Below, piece after piece: positions 41,902-49,783 of a stretch of 64,000 nucleotides of DNA; within the stretch, counting starts at the first letter, position 1; each line of letters starts with the position of its first letter. The DNA lies in the NCBI GenBank assembly GCA_964599885.1, contig CAZRHH010000005.1, forward strand, positions 26,919 through 90,918, written 5' to 3'. The notes beneath the pieces were generated by a model. It worked only from the letters and a program-made list of their open reading frames with translations, searched no databases and had not been told where the DNA came from. The translations under genes and the position numbers were made by a program. Source of the DNA: CAZRHH01 sp964599885. Lineage in GTDB: Bacteria > Chloroflexota > Dehalococcoidia > DSTF01 > JACRBR01.

Positions 41902-42728
41902 CGCTCAGCGATCGACGGACAGATCTTCGCGTCGCCCGGCGGCAGTTCGCCCTCGATGAGTTCCAGAGGCACCGTCGCCGCGATCGCCGGAGCGTCATCC
42001 GTCGGTACGGCCGCGGCCCATGCCCATGAATCGAAACTATTGCTTCGACTGTCACCAAGCACGTAGTAACGGCTTTCGGGCACCGTCAACGGTTCCTGGA
42101 CGTACTTCGGCGCTGCGTCTCCGTACACGTCGCCCTCGATGGGCGCGCCATCAATCGTGATCATCCCATCGCGAATTTCGATCGTCTCGCCGGGCAACGC
42201 AACAACGCGCCTGATGAACGTCTGCGTCCGCCGGAGCGGAAACTCGAACACGATCGTCTGGCAGCGTTCGATCGTTGCGTCCGGCTGGCAGAACATCAAC
42301 GCATCGTTCGCGGAGTACGCAGGTTCCATCGATGCGCTTTCGTTCACAAGCAAGAGCAGATCGTAATGGGAGACAAATTGACCGAAGTACTCCGGCTCGA
42401 CTTCAGACACACGTTCGCTCGCCGCAGAATCGAACTGATTCGAGAGCGACTCTATTGCTTCGCTGTATTGGTCGTGTACATCGCGCAGTTCTGGAGGTGG
42501 ATCCAGCTCGCGCCAATCGCTCGCGTACTGCTCGAGCAACACACGGACGCGCGCCACGTCCTCTTGACTGGTAGCGTTTCGTAGGGTGTCGGCGGATAGC
42601 AGCGCAGCAACAGCGGCTGCGTAGTCGGGCTGCCCGTCACTAATGCGCTCATCCCCGCCATCACACGCGATCGCCCCAAGGGCCATCCCGCCAACAACCA
42701 ACATCATCAAAACCACACGCAGCATCAT
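41898..42728 (-). CDS. Signal-peptidase-I-like lipoprotein with catalytic Lys replaced by Arg
   Basis: The N-terminus has a signal peptide ending G-A-I-A-C, a weak lipobox. After a ~90-residue helical spacer, the signal peptidase I fold appears: box B E-S-A-S-M-E-P (nucleophile Ser133), box D F-I-R-R-V-V-A-L-P-G-E, and box E V-L-G-D-S-R-S-N-S-F-D-S-W. In E. coli LepB box D the first basic residue is the general base Lys145; here it is Arg173. The fold would therefore lie outside the membrane, but the Ser/Lys dyad is incomplete. It may be an inactive binder or a Ser/Arg variant. It follows ileS by 9 bases and overlaps the GT39 gene. Confidence 0.75.
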   Translation of the reverse strand: MMLRVVLMMLVVGGMALGAIACDGGDERISDGQPDYAAAVAALLSADTLRNATSQEDVARVRVLLEQYASDWRELDPPPELRDVHDQYSEAIESLSNQFDSAASERVSEVEPEYFGQFVSHYDLLLLVNESASMEPAYSANDALMFCQPDATIERCQTIVFEFPLRRTQTFIRRVVALPGETIEIRDGMITIDGAPIEGDVYGDAAPKYVQEPLTVPESRYYVLGDSRSNSFDSWAWAAAVPTDDAPAIAATVPLELIEGELPPGDAKICPSIAER

Positions 42729-42737
42729 GCGCCGATC

Positions 42738-45700
42738 CTACACCCGCACGACGCCGAGCGTCACTTCACGCCCGTCGATGCTCGCCGTCTCGCTCTGCGC
42801 ATCCGCCGGCGGCGCCGACTCCGTCACCTCCACCGACAGCGTTTCGTTGCGCACGTATTCGTCGTGCTGCTGCATCGCCTCGCGCAGGCCGTCGTCGCCG
42901 TCGTAGTACGTGCGGATGCGGTCGGCGATCTCGAATCCGGCGTCCTTCCGCAGATTCTGGATGCGATGCACAATCTCGCGCGCCAGCCCCTCGCGTTCGA
43001 GTTCCGGCGTCAGTTCCGTCGAGACGATCACCACCGCCCCGTTCTCCTCAGCCGACGCGAACCCTTCGCGCTCGCGCCCGTTGACGAGCAGTTCACCCGC
43101 CTCCAACACTTTGCCTGCGATCTCGACGCTCTCTCCCGCGCCCGCCGCGCGCGCCACCTCCGCCAGGCGCTCATCCGTCAGCGCCCCGAGCGCTTTCGCG
43201 ATGTCCTGCACCTCGCGCCCGTACTTCTGCCCGAGCAGCTTGAGATTCGGCTTCACCTCGAACCGCAGGAACGCCGACTCGTCGCGCACAATGCGGATCG
43301 CCTTCACGTTCAGCTCTTCGAGCACCTGCGGCGCGAGACGCTCCAGCGCACGCTCTTCCGCCGCCGTCGGCAACTTCACGAGCAGCTCCGCCACCGGCTG
43401 CCGCACCCGCAGCTGCGCCTTCGCCCGCGCCGCGCGTCCCAACGACGCGACACGCATCACCAGCCGCGTCTCCTCCGACAGCGCGCGGTCGATCTGCGAC
43501 GCGTCGCTGATCGGCCAGTCGGCGAGGTGCACGCCTTCCTCCGAATGTGGCGCGTCGCCGCCAGCGCTATCGAAACTGCGCACCAGATTCTGGTACATCT
43601 CCTCGGCGAGAAACGGCGTAAACGGCGCGAGCAGCTTCGCCACCGTGACGAGACACTCGTACAGCGTCGCGTACGCCGCCAGCTTGTCGCTGTCGCTCTC
43701 CGACTTCCAGAACCGGCGCCGGCTCCGGCGTACGTACCAGTTCGACAGATCCTCGACGAACGCCTCGACGAGCTTCGTCGCCGGCAACGCGTCAAAATCC
43801 TGCAGCGCATCCGTCACGCCCGCTACGAGCCGATGCAACTCCGACAGCATCCAGCGATCGAGCTCCGTCCGCTCGAGCAACGCGTCGTCGCCACCGGGCG
43901 CCCAGCCGTCGAGCGATGCGTACGTGACGAAGAACGCGTACGTGTTCCACAGCGTCAGGAACATGCCGCGCCGCACTTCATCCGCCGGTCCATAGCCGAA
44001 GTTCACGTTGTGCGCCGGATTCTGCCGGAAGAACAGCCAGCGCATCACATCGACGCCCATGTTGTCCGCCGCGTCGTCGAACCAGATCGCGTTTCCGGCG
44101 CTCTTGTGCATCTCGCGGCCGTGCTCGTCGCGCACCATCGCGTGACCGAGGACCACTTCGAACGGTGGCCGCTTCGTCAGCGCTGTCGACATCGTCAGCA
44201 GCGAGTAAAACCAGTTCCTGAACTGCCCCGGAAACGCCTCCGTGATGAAGTGCGCCGGAAACCACTCCTCCCAATACGCTTCATCGTGCCGATAGTTCAG
44301 CGTCGAGTACGGCACGATCCCCGCGTCCAGCCACGGATTGCCGACGTCGGCGATCCGCGACACCGGCTCGCCGCACTTCGCGCAGGCGATCTTCACCGCA
44401 TCGATGAACGGCTTGTGCGGCGAGTGCCCCTCGAACACCTCCCAGCCCTCGATAGCGCGCTCCCGCAGCTCCGTCTCGCTGCCGATCACCTCGAACGTCC
44501 CGCACGCCTTGCAGTCGTATATCGGCAGCGCCAGACCGTAGTAGCGCTTTTTCGAGATCATCCAGTCGTCCATGTTCTTCAGCCAGTCGAGCTCCCGCGC
44601 CAAGCCGAAGTCCGGGATCCAGCGAATCTGCTTCGTTACGTCCGCAATCTGGTGCCGAAGATCGTCCATGCTGATGAACCACTCATCGACCAGCCGGAAG
44701 ATCAGCTCGGTGCCACAGCGCCAGCAGTGTGGGTAGCGGTGCGGGTACTGCTGTGTGCGATACATCGCGCCGCTCGCGCGCAGAGCGTCGAAGATCTCGT
44801 CGCGCGTTTCCGGCGCCGAGACGTACTTGCCCGTCAGCGCGCCAAAGCCATCGACGTAGTGACCCTCGTCATCCGCGGGCGCGATCACCGCCAGCCCGAA
44901 GTCCTTGCTGAGATGAAAGTCTTCCTTGCCGCACCCCGGCGCGATGTGAACGATGCCCGTGCCCTCTTCGTCTGACACATCGTTCCACGCGATGACCCGA
45001 TGCTCGACGTTCGCACCAACAGCCGCCGGCAGCTCGTCGAACGGCCCGCGATACGTCAGTCCGACGAGTTCAGCGCCCTTCACTTCGCCCAGCACTTCGT
45101 GCTCGCCCTTAAGCGCCGTCTTCGCCGCGCCTTTCGACACGTACAGCACGTCGTCGCCCTGCCGCACGCGCAAATATGTCAGCTCCGGATGCACCGCAGC
45201 GGCGACGTTGCCCGGCAGCGTCCACGGCGTCGTCGTCCACACCAGCAGCGATTCGCCCGCGCGCTCGGCGAGCGGAAACTTCACGTAGACGCTGGTGTGC
45301 GTGATCTCGCGATAGCCGTCGGTGACGATCTCGTGCTCCGACAGCCCCGTGCCGCAGCGCGGACACCACGGCATCACGTCGTGCCCCTTGTACACCCAGC
45401 CGCGCTCGAAGCACGTCTTGAGGAACATCCAGATGGTGTAGTTGTTCTCGTCGGAGTTTGTGTAGTACGAGTTGTCCCAGTCCATCCAGTAGCCGAGCCG
45501 GATCGACTGCTGCGTCTGCACCGCCGCGAAGTGCGCCACGCGATCCTTGCACTCCTGCACGAACTCCGCGACGCCGTACGCCACGATGTCCTTCTTCGAT
45601 GTGAACCCGTGCGCCCTTTCGACTTCGACTTCGATCCACAATCCCTGGCAGTCGAAGCCGTTCTGGTAGCGCTGCTTCTCGCCGAGCATCGTGTGAAAGC

Positions 45701-45908
45701 GCTGCCACAGATCCTTGTACGAGCGCCCCCACGCGTGGTGCACGCCCATCGGGTTGTTCGCCGTGATCGGCCCGTCGATAAACGACCACCGCCGCTCGGA
45801 CGCCTCGTTACGCCGCAGGTACTTCGCGATCATCTCGCGCTCATCCCACCAGCGCTGCGTCGCCTTCTCCATCTCGACGAACCCCGGCCGAGTCGATACG
45901 GGTTTCAT
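42738..45908 (-). CDS. ileS: Isoleucyl-tRNA synthetase (eukaryote-like type)
   Basis: This class I synthetase of 1056 residues charges tRNA-Ile. The HIGH-equivalent is N-P-M-G-V-H-H-A-W-G and the KMSKS-equivalent is G-R-E-M-H-K-S-A-G-N. The CP1 editing domain is present (W-T-T-T-P-W-T-L-P-G-N and S-D-E-E-G-T-G-I-V-H-I-A-P). Zinc-type Cys pairs occur (M-P-W-C-P-R-C-G and H-C-W-R-C-G). The H-H-A-W-G-R-S-Y-K-D-L-W form is that of the eukaryote-like (type 2) IleS, often mupirocin-insensitive. ATG 45908 is preceded by AGGAGA. An Ile T-box leader controls it; signal-peptidase-like and GT39 genes follow in the operon. Confidence 0.96.
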   Translation of the reverse strand: MKPVSTRPGFVEMEKATQRWWDEREMIAKYLRRNEASERRWSFIDGPITANNPMGVHHAWGRSYKDLWQRFHTMLGEKQRYQNGFDCQGLWIEVEVERAHGFTSKKDIVAYGVAEFVQECKDRVAHFAAVQTQQSIRLGYWMDWDNSYYTNSDENNYTIWMFLKTCFERGWVYKGHDVMPWCPRCGTGLSEHEIVTDGYREITHTSVYVKFPLAERAGESLLVWTTTPWTLPGNVAAAVHPELTYLRVRQGDDVLYVSKGAAKTALKGEHEVLGEVKGAELVGLTYRGPFDELPAAVGANVEHRVIAWNDVSDEEGTGIVHIAPGCGKEDFHLSKDFGLAVIAPADDEGHYVDGFGALTGKYVSAPETRDEIFDALRASGAMYRTQQYPHRYPHCWRCGTELIFRLVDEWFISMDDLRHQIADVTKQIRWIPDFGLARELDWLKNMDDWMISKKRYYGLALPIYDCKACGTFEVIGSETELRERAIEGWEVFEGHSPHKPFIDAVKIACAKCGEPVSRIADVGNPWLDAGIVPYSTLNYRHDEAYWEEWFPAHFITEAFPGQFRNWFYSLLTMSTALTKRPPFEVVLGHAMVRDEHGREMHKSAGNAIWFDDAADNMGVDVMRWLFFRQNPAHNVNFGYGPADEVRRGMFLTLWNTYAFFVTYASLDGWAPGGDDALLERTELDRWMLSELHRLVAGVTDALQDFDALPATKLVEAFVEDLSNWYVRRSRRRFWKSESDSDKLAAYATLYECLVTVAKLLAPFTPFLAEEMYQNLVRSFDSAGGDAPHSEEGVHLADWPISDASQIDRALSEETRLVMRVASLGRAARAKAQLRVRQPVAELLVKLPTAAEERALERLAPQVLEELNVKAIRIVRDESAFLRFEVKPNLKLLGQKYGREVQDIAKALGALTDERLAEVARAAGAGESVEIAGKVLEAGELLVNGREREGFASAEENGAVVIVSTELTPELEREGLAREIVHRIQNLRKDAGFEIADRIRTYYDGDDGLREAMQQHDEYVRNETLSVEVTESAPPADAQSETASIDGREVTLGVVRV

Positions 45909-45949
45909 GTTATGTCTCCTAATGTTTCCGGCGGGCCGTCGCCGAAGCG

Positions 45950-46216
45950 CACACGAAAAAACCCGCCCCTCATTCCAAGGGACGGGCCGAAACGCCGGTC
46001 CGCGGTACCACCCTGCTTCTCGCCGCACGGCGAGCGCTCGACGGGCGCAAACACGCCCTGCCCTGCTAACGGGGGCTCCGGGCACGCCTACCGCCCGCCG
46101 CAGCGGACATTCAGCATGCCGGCTCAGGAGTGATCTTCAGTCGCCGCGCCCTGCGTCCGGCTCGCACCAGCCCCGGACTCGCTTCGCCGCGGCGGCAACC
46201 TACTCGTCTCCGTCAA
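45950..46216 (-). promoter_or_regulatory. Isoleucine T-box riboswitch of ileS
   Basis: The minus strand carries all T-box landmarks. Stem I begins GACGGAGACGAGTAGGT (46214-46198). The specifier loop reads C-T-G-A-A-G-ATC-A-C-T-C-C-T-G-A-G, with specifier ATC (46134-46132), an Ile codon. The T-box AGGGTGGTACCGCGG is at 46014-46000. A terminator stem (AGGGGCGGG, one mismatch) is followed by T6 at 45961-45956. Uncharged tRNA-Ile would stabilise the antiterminator and let transcription reach ileS and the two genes behind it. Confidence 0.95.
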
Positions 46217-46229
46217 CGCCTGTGTGGGC

Positions 46230-46257
46230 AGTATAGACCGCGCGCCCAGTCCGACAA
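46230..46257 (-). promoter_or_regulatory. Promoter of the T-box/ileS operon (TTGTCG-16-TATACT)
   Basis: -35 TTGTCG (46257-46252), a 16-base spacer and -10 TATACT (46235-46230), about 15 bases before T-box stem I. It is almost the same as the tRNA-Leu promoter at 16936-16963. Confidence 0.7.
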
Positions 46258-46373
46258 GGAGCTCTTCCCTACTTCCTCCCTCATCGCATTGCATTTCCAT
46301 CTATTTCCTATCCTATTGGAGCTTCCTTTGGTCGATAGTAGAGGAGCATCATCTGATTGCAGGCGGAGGCACC

Positions 46374-46934
46374 ATGAACGCACCCGAGACCGACCCGTTC
46401 GCCTCGCTCGCCTGGATCAAGCGCGAAGCGTCGAAGGATCCGCTCGTGCTCGTCGACATGCTTCAGTACGGCTACCACCGTCTGCTCGACGCCGTCACCG
46501 AGCTGACTGAGGAGCAAGCGGCGGCGCGCACCGCTGCCGGAGTATCGCCCCTCGATCTGCTCGCCGAAGTTGCTGCGGCACGCCGTCGTTGCGTCATCGC
46601 CAGCACCGCGCTCGCCAATGGCCGTGTCCCCGACCTCCGCGACGAAGCCCGTTCGCGCCTCGAAATCACGTCGCTCGCGTCCGCTCGCGTCGCGCTCGAA
46701 CGCACGCAGGCCGAACTCCTCGCCTTCATCCACGCCCTCTGGCCGATCACGAACGTCACCGCCCGCTGGGGCGACACACCGCACGGCGAGCTCAACTGCA
46801 AAGAATGGCTCGTCTACCAGCGCACCCTCGACGAGCAGTACGCCGAGCGCATAGCGCAAATCGCCGCCGCGTTGAATGATGCCAAAAGCGGCGACGCCGG
46901 GGGCGAGTTGCTTGAAGACGAAGCTGTAGCATAG
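46374..46934 (+). CDS. Helical protein, weakly DinB-like
   Basis: This 186-residue protein is mostly helical: DMLQYGYHRLLDAVTELTEE, VSPLDLLAEVAAARRR and LDEQYAERIAQIAAALN. Position and helix pattern (D-x-x-H early, DEQY near the end) suggest a DinB-like bundle, but the metal His residues are mostly missing, so the call is weak. ATG 46374 follows GGCGGAGG. It is divergent from the T-box/ileS operon and convergent with the quinone oxidoreductase. Confidence 0.55.
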   Translation: MNAPETDPFASLAWIKREASKDPLVLVDMLQYGYHRLLDAVTELTEEQAAARTAAGVSPLDLLAEVAAARRRCVIASTALANGRVPDLRDEARSRLEITSLASARVALERTQAELLAFIHALWPITNVTARWGDTPHGELNCKEWLVYQRTLDEQYAERIAQIAAALNDAKSGDAGGELLEDEAVA

Positions 46935-46938
46935 GGCG

Positions 46939-47907
46939 CTACGGCACCATCACCACCCGCCCAAACGCCGCACGGCTCTCGATGTACGCGTGCGCCGCCG
47001 CCGCTTCCGACAGCGGAAACGTCTTGTCGATGACCACGGTCAGCTCGCCCTTCGCAATATCGCGCAGCAGCCCATCCATCATCGGCAACACGCGCGCCGC
47101 ACTGCGAAACGTCTCCAACCCGAAGAACACGCCCGTGATCGACCCGTTCGTACCGCTCAGCGCGCTGATGTCGATCGCCTTCCCTTCGCGGCTGATGTTG
47201 CCGACGGTAATCACGCGCCCGCGATACGCCGCGCACATCAGGCTGCCCTCAAGCGTCTTCCCGCCGACGGAATCGATCACCAGATCGGCGCCGGCGCCGT
47301 TCGTCGCCTTGCGCACCGCATCGACGAAGTCGCCGCTGCGATAGTTGATGCCCGTATCCATGCCATACTGCTTCAGCCGATCCAGCTTCTCGTCGCTCGA
47401 CGACGTCGCCAGCACCGTCGCGCCGGCGCGCTTCGCGAGCTGCACGCACGCGATGCCGACGCCGCTCGTCCCGGCCTGCACGAGCACCGTTTCGCCCGCC
47501 TTCAGGCGTCCGAACTCGAACACGCAGTCATTCGCCGTCCCCCACGATACGGGCACGCCGGCGGCCGCCTCTATCGAGCACCCGTCCGGTACGAGGAAGG
47601 TCGACGTCGCCGGCACGGAAACGACCGTAGCGTGCGACCCGCTCGCCATCAGCGCCGTCACGCGATCGCCCGGCTTGCGATCCGTCACCTGCGCGCCGAC
47701 CTCACGTATGACGCCCGCGCAGTTGTAGCCGACAACATGCGGCTTCGACGACAGCGCGCCACCGGCGCGATTCAGCACGTCGCCGCCTTCGATCGCGATC
47801 GCCTGCACGTCGATCAGCACGCCTTGCGGATGCAGCGACGGATCGGGCACGTCTTCATACCGGAACACGTCGGGTCCGCCGTTCTCGTAATACACCGCTG
47901 CTTTCAT
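46939..47907 (-). CDS. Zinc-independent MDR oxidoreductase (quinone reductase type)
   Basis: This 322-residue medium-chain dehydrogenase has the N-terminal K-A-A-V-Y-Y-E-N-G-G-P-D-V, the NADPH fold V-L-V-Q-A-G-T-S-G-V-G-I-A, and a central D-L-V-I-D-S-V-G-G-K-T-L. The zinc-binding Cys/His residues of alcohol dehydrogenases are absent, so it belongs to the NADPH:quinone reductase/zeta-crystallin group. ATG 47907 is preceded by AACGGAG. It stands alone between a divergent-side gap and the next operon. The substrate is unknown. Confidence 0.87.
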   Translation of the reverse strand: MKAAVYYENGGPDVFRYEDVPDPSLHPQGVLIDVQAIAIEGGDVLNRAGGALSSKPHVVGYNCAGVIREVGAQVTDRKPGDRVTALMASGSHATVVSVPATSTFLVPDGCSIEAAAGVPVSWGTANDCVFEFGRLKAGETVLVQAGTSGVGIACVQLAKRAGATVLATSSSDEKLDRLKQYGMDTGINYRSGDFVDAVRKATNGAGADLVIDSVGGKTLEGSLMCAAYRGRVITVGNISREGKAIDISALSGTNGSITGVFFGLETFRSAARVLPMMDGLLRDIAKGELTVVIDKTFPLSEAAAAHAYIESRAAFGRVVMVP

Positions 47908-47988
47908 GACCTACTCCGTTCATTCCTAGGCATGTGCTTCAGCCGTGACCAAACACTAAACACCACACACCAGTCCAACAATTTGCGG

Positions 47989-48441
47989 CTATCGCCCGTC
48001 TGGCAGTTCTACCGGCGGATCCATGATCTCCATCATCCGCTCCGGGTGCGCCAGCCGCCGGAACCCGAACTTCTCGTACAGCCCATGTGCATCCGCCGTC
48101 GCCAGCCGAAACACACGCATCCCCTGCAACGCCGGATGCCCGACGATCGTCTCCACGAGCCAGACGCCGATCCCGCTACCGCGCTCATCTTCGTGTACGA
48201 ATACATCGGCCATGTACGCAAACGTCGCATAGTCGGTGATCACGCGCGCGAACCCAACCTGCGCACCCGCCGCGTCGTACACACCAAACACCAGCGATCC
48301 CGCGATCGATCGCTCGACGACCTCCCGCCCGATATCCGGCGCCCAATACGACCGCTGCAGGAACGCGTGTACCACATCGACATCGACGCGCTCCCGGTCC
48401 GTGCTGATTTCGTATCCATCGCGGCGCCACAGGTCGGCCAC
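47989..48441 (-). CDS. GNAT-family N-acetyltransferase
   Basis: This 150-residue GNAT protein has FVHEDERGSGIGVWLVETIV as the acetyl-CoA loop (R-G-S-G-I-G) and M-A-D-V-F as the preceding strand. The end M-R-V-F-R-L-A-T-A-D-A-H-G-L-Y-E-K-F-G-F is the usual final helix and strand. The start is GTG 48441, three bases after the upstream hydrolase stop, so the two are coupled. The substrate is unknown. Confidence 0.85.
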   Translation of the reverse strand: MADLWRRDGYEISTDRERVDVDVVHAFLQRSYWAPDIGREVVERSIAGSLVFGVYDAAGAQVGFARVITDYATFAYMADVFVHEDERGSGIGVWLVETIVGHPALQGMRVFRLATADAHGLYEKFGFRRLAHPERMMEIMDPPVELPDGR

Positions 48442-48444
48442 GCG

Positions 48445-49122
48445 TTACGCCAGGTGTTCGCGAAAGAACGCCAGTGTGCGATCCCACGACTGCTCGGCCG
48501 CCGCTTCGTTGTAGACTTCCGGCCGCGTGTCGTTGAAGAACGCATGCTCCGTGCCGGGATAGATGTGCATCGTCACGGCCTTGCCCGCGTCGCGCAATTC
48601 CTGCTCAAGCGTGCGCGCTACATCTGGCGACGCCCAGCCGTCGTTCTGCGCGTAGTGCCCCAGCACCGGACCCGCGATCTTCGACACATCCGGCTTGTTG
48701 CCTCCGGCGATCGCGCCGTAGTACACCACGCACGCATCGACTGGCTTCATCGCCGCGATATACAGCGACAGCCCGCCTCCCAGGCAGAAACCCACGCTGC
48801 CAACCTTCCCGTTCGTGCGCGCGTGCGCCTTCAGATAGTCGTACGCGCCCGACATGTCCTTCGCGGCTTCGTCGATCTTCATCGACATCATGAGCTTGCC
48901 CGCCTGATCCGGCTCCGTCGTCGTCTTGCCGTGAAACAAGTCCGGCGCCAGCGCGACGAACCCTTCCGCAGCAAACCGGTCCGCGATGTTCTTGATGTGC
49001 GGCACCAGCCCCCACCACTCCTGGATAACGATCACGCCAGGCCCGCCGCCATCGAACGGCAACGACAGGTAACCCTCCGTCGTGCCGCCGTTGCTCGGAA
49101 ACGACACCATCTGCCCCGCCAT
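48445..49122 (-). CDS. Dienelactone-hydrolase-family protein
   Basis: This 225-residue alpha/beta hydrolase has nucleophile Cys in V-G-F-C-L-G-G-G, Asp in Y-A-Q-N-D-G-W and His in P-G-T-E-H-A-F-F, the Cys-Asp-His triad of dienelactone hydrolases. The start MAGQMVSFPSNGG with oxyanion region I-Q-E-W-W-G-L is typical. ATG 49122 is preferred over the ORF start at 49164. Reactions on lactones or esters are likely; the natural substrate is unknown. It heads a two-gene unit with the GNAT. Confidence 0.86.
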   Translation of the reverse strand: MAGQMVSFPSNGGTTEGYLSLPFDGGGPGVIVIQEWWGLVPHIKNIADRFAAEGFVALAPDLFHGKTTTEPDQAGKLMMSMKIDEAAKDMSGAYDYLKAHARTNGKVGSVGFCLGGGLSLYIAAMKPVDACVVYYGAIAGGNKPDVSKIAGPVLGHYAQNDGWASPDVARTLEQELRDAGKAVTMHIYPGTEHAFFNDTRPEVYNEAAAEQSWDRTLAFFREHLA

Positions 49123-49238
49123 AAGCGCACTCCTTCCGCAAGCATCGCGCCCGCGCAACGCCATGTATCGATCGAAACAATGCGATCAAAGCACGTCTCG
49201 TCCGTGCGGACAAGCTGGATCCCGAAACGCCGCCAGCG

Positions 49239-49276
49239 GTAGCGGCGCACCCGCGTGTGCGCCCCGGTACCGCGCG
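49239..49276. repeat. Dispersed palindromic repeat, second copy
   Basis: GGCGCAC (49244-49250) and GTGCGCC (49257-49263) form a 7-bp stem, followed by CCGGTACCGCGCG. It shares stem and flank with 3272-3309. Confidence 0.55.
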
Positions 49277-49393
49277 ACGGCGCCACCGATGTGTTGAAGG
49301 GGTTCGCGCCATCCGCCTGCTAGGGAAGCGGCCAAGGTGGTCATCAACGCAAATTCGATCCAGCGCGGCCTCGCCGCTCCTGCGCCCGGCTGC

Positions 49394-49591
49394 CTACACC
49401 GGACGTCGCCTATGCAGCGGATCCGCCATGAGCGCCCAGCACGCGGCGACGAACGTTGGATGCCCGACCCGATCCGTGTAGTGCGGCGCCGTCGCCACCG
49501 CCGCCGATCGCGCACAGCTCGCGAGCTGCGACCGCCGCGCGTCGATGCGCCGTTCTCGCTGAATCGCCCAGAGCGTCAGTTCCGTGTCCAT
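49394..49591 (-). CDS. Small Arg-rich ORF with strong ribosome binding site
   Basis: This 65-residue protein begins MDTELTLWAIQRERRIDARR and continues Ala/Arg-rich. ATG 49591 is preceded by GAGGAGG at a 4-base spacing, one of the best Shine-Dalgarno sequences in the region, which argues for translation. The start recalls the 29186-29371 ORF (M-x-x-[DE]-L, then E-R-x-R around residues 14-16). Both lie just after or before repeats or regulators. Function unknown. Confidence 0.45.
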   Translation of the reverse strand: MDTELTLWAIQRERRIDARRSQLASCARSAAVATAPHYTDRVGHPTFVAACWALMADPLHRRRPV

Positions 49592-49783
49592 GCGGCCTCC
49601 TCGCGCCGGATTCCATGCCGCGCCTTCGCAGTCACGTTCCGTTCGCTAGTCGCTAGTTTTTAGCATGTGACTGGCAGGAAGTCAAGTCGGGAAGCCGCCG
49701 AGCGCGGACGCACAACGGGCCACTCCGATCCTAATTCGAGGCCGCAGCGGTACACCTTTGCGGCCCGGCGGCGTTCTACGATC

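Noticed and set aside
42864..44975. A 703-codon plus-strand ORF
   Set aside because: It lies antisense to ileS and shows no protein-like pattern.
46990..49242. A 750-codon plus-strand ORF
   Set aside because: It runs opposite three recognised genes (MDR oxidoreductase, GNAT, dienelactone hydrolase) and has the Arg/His composition of a shadow frame.
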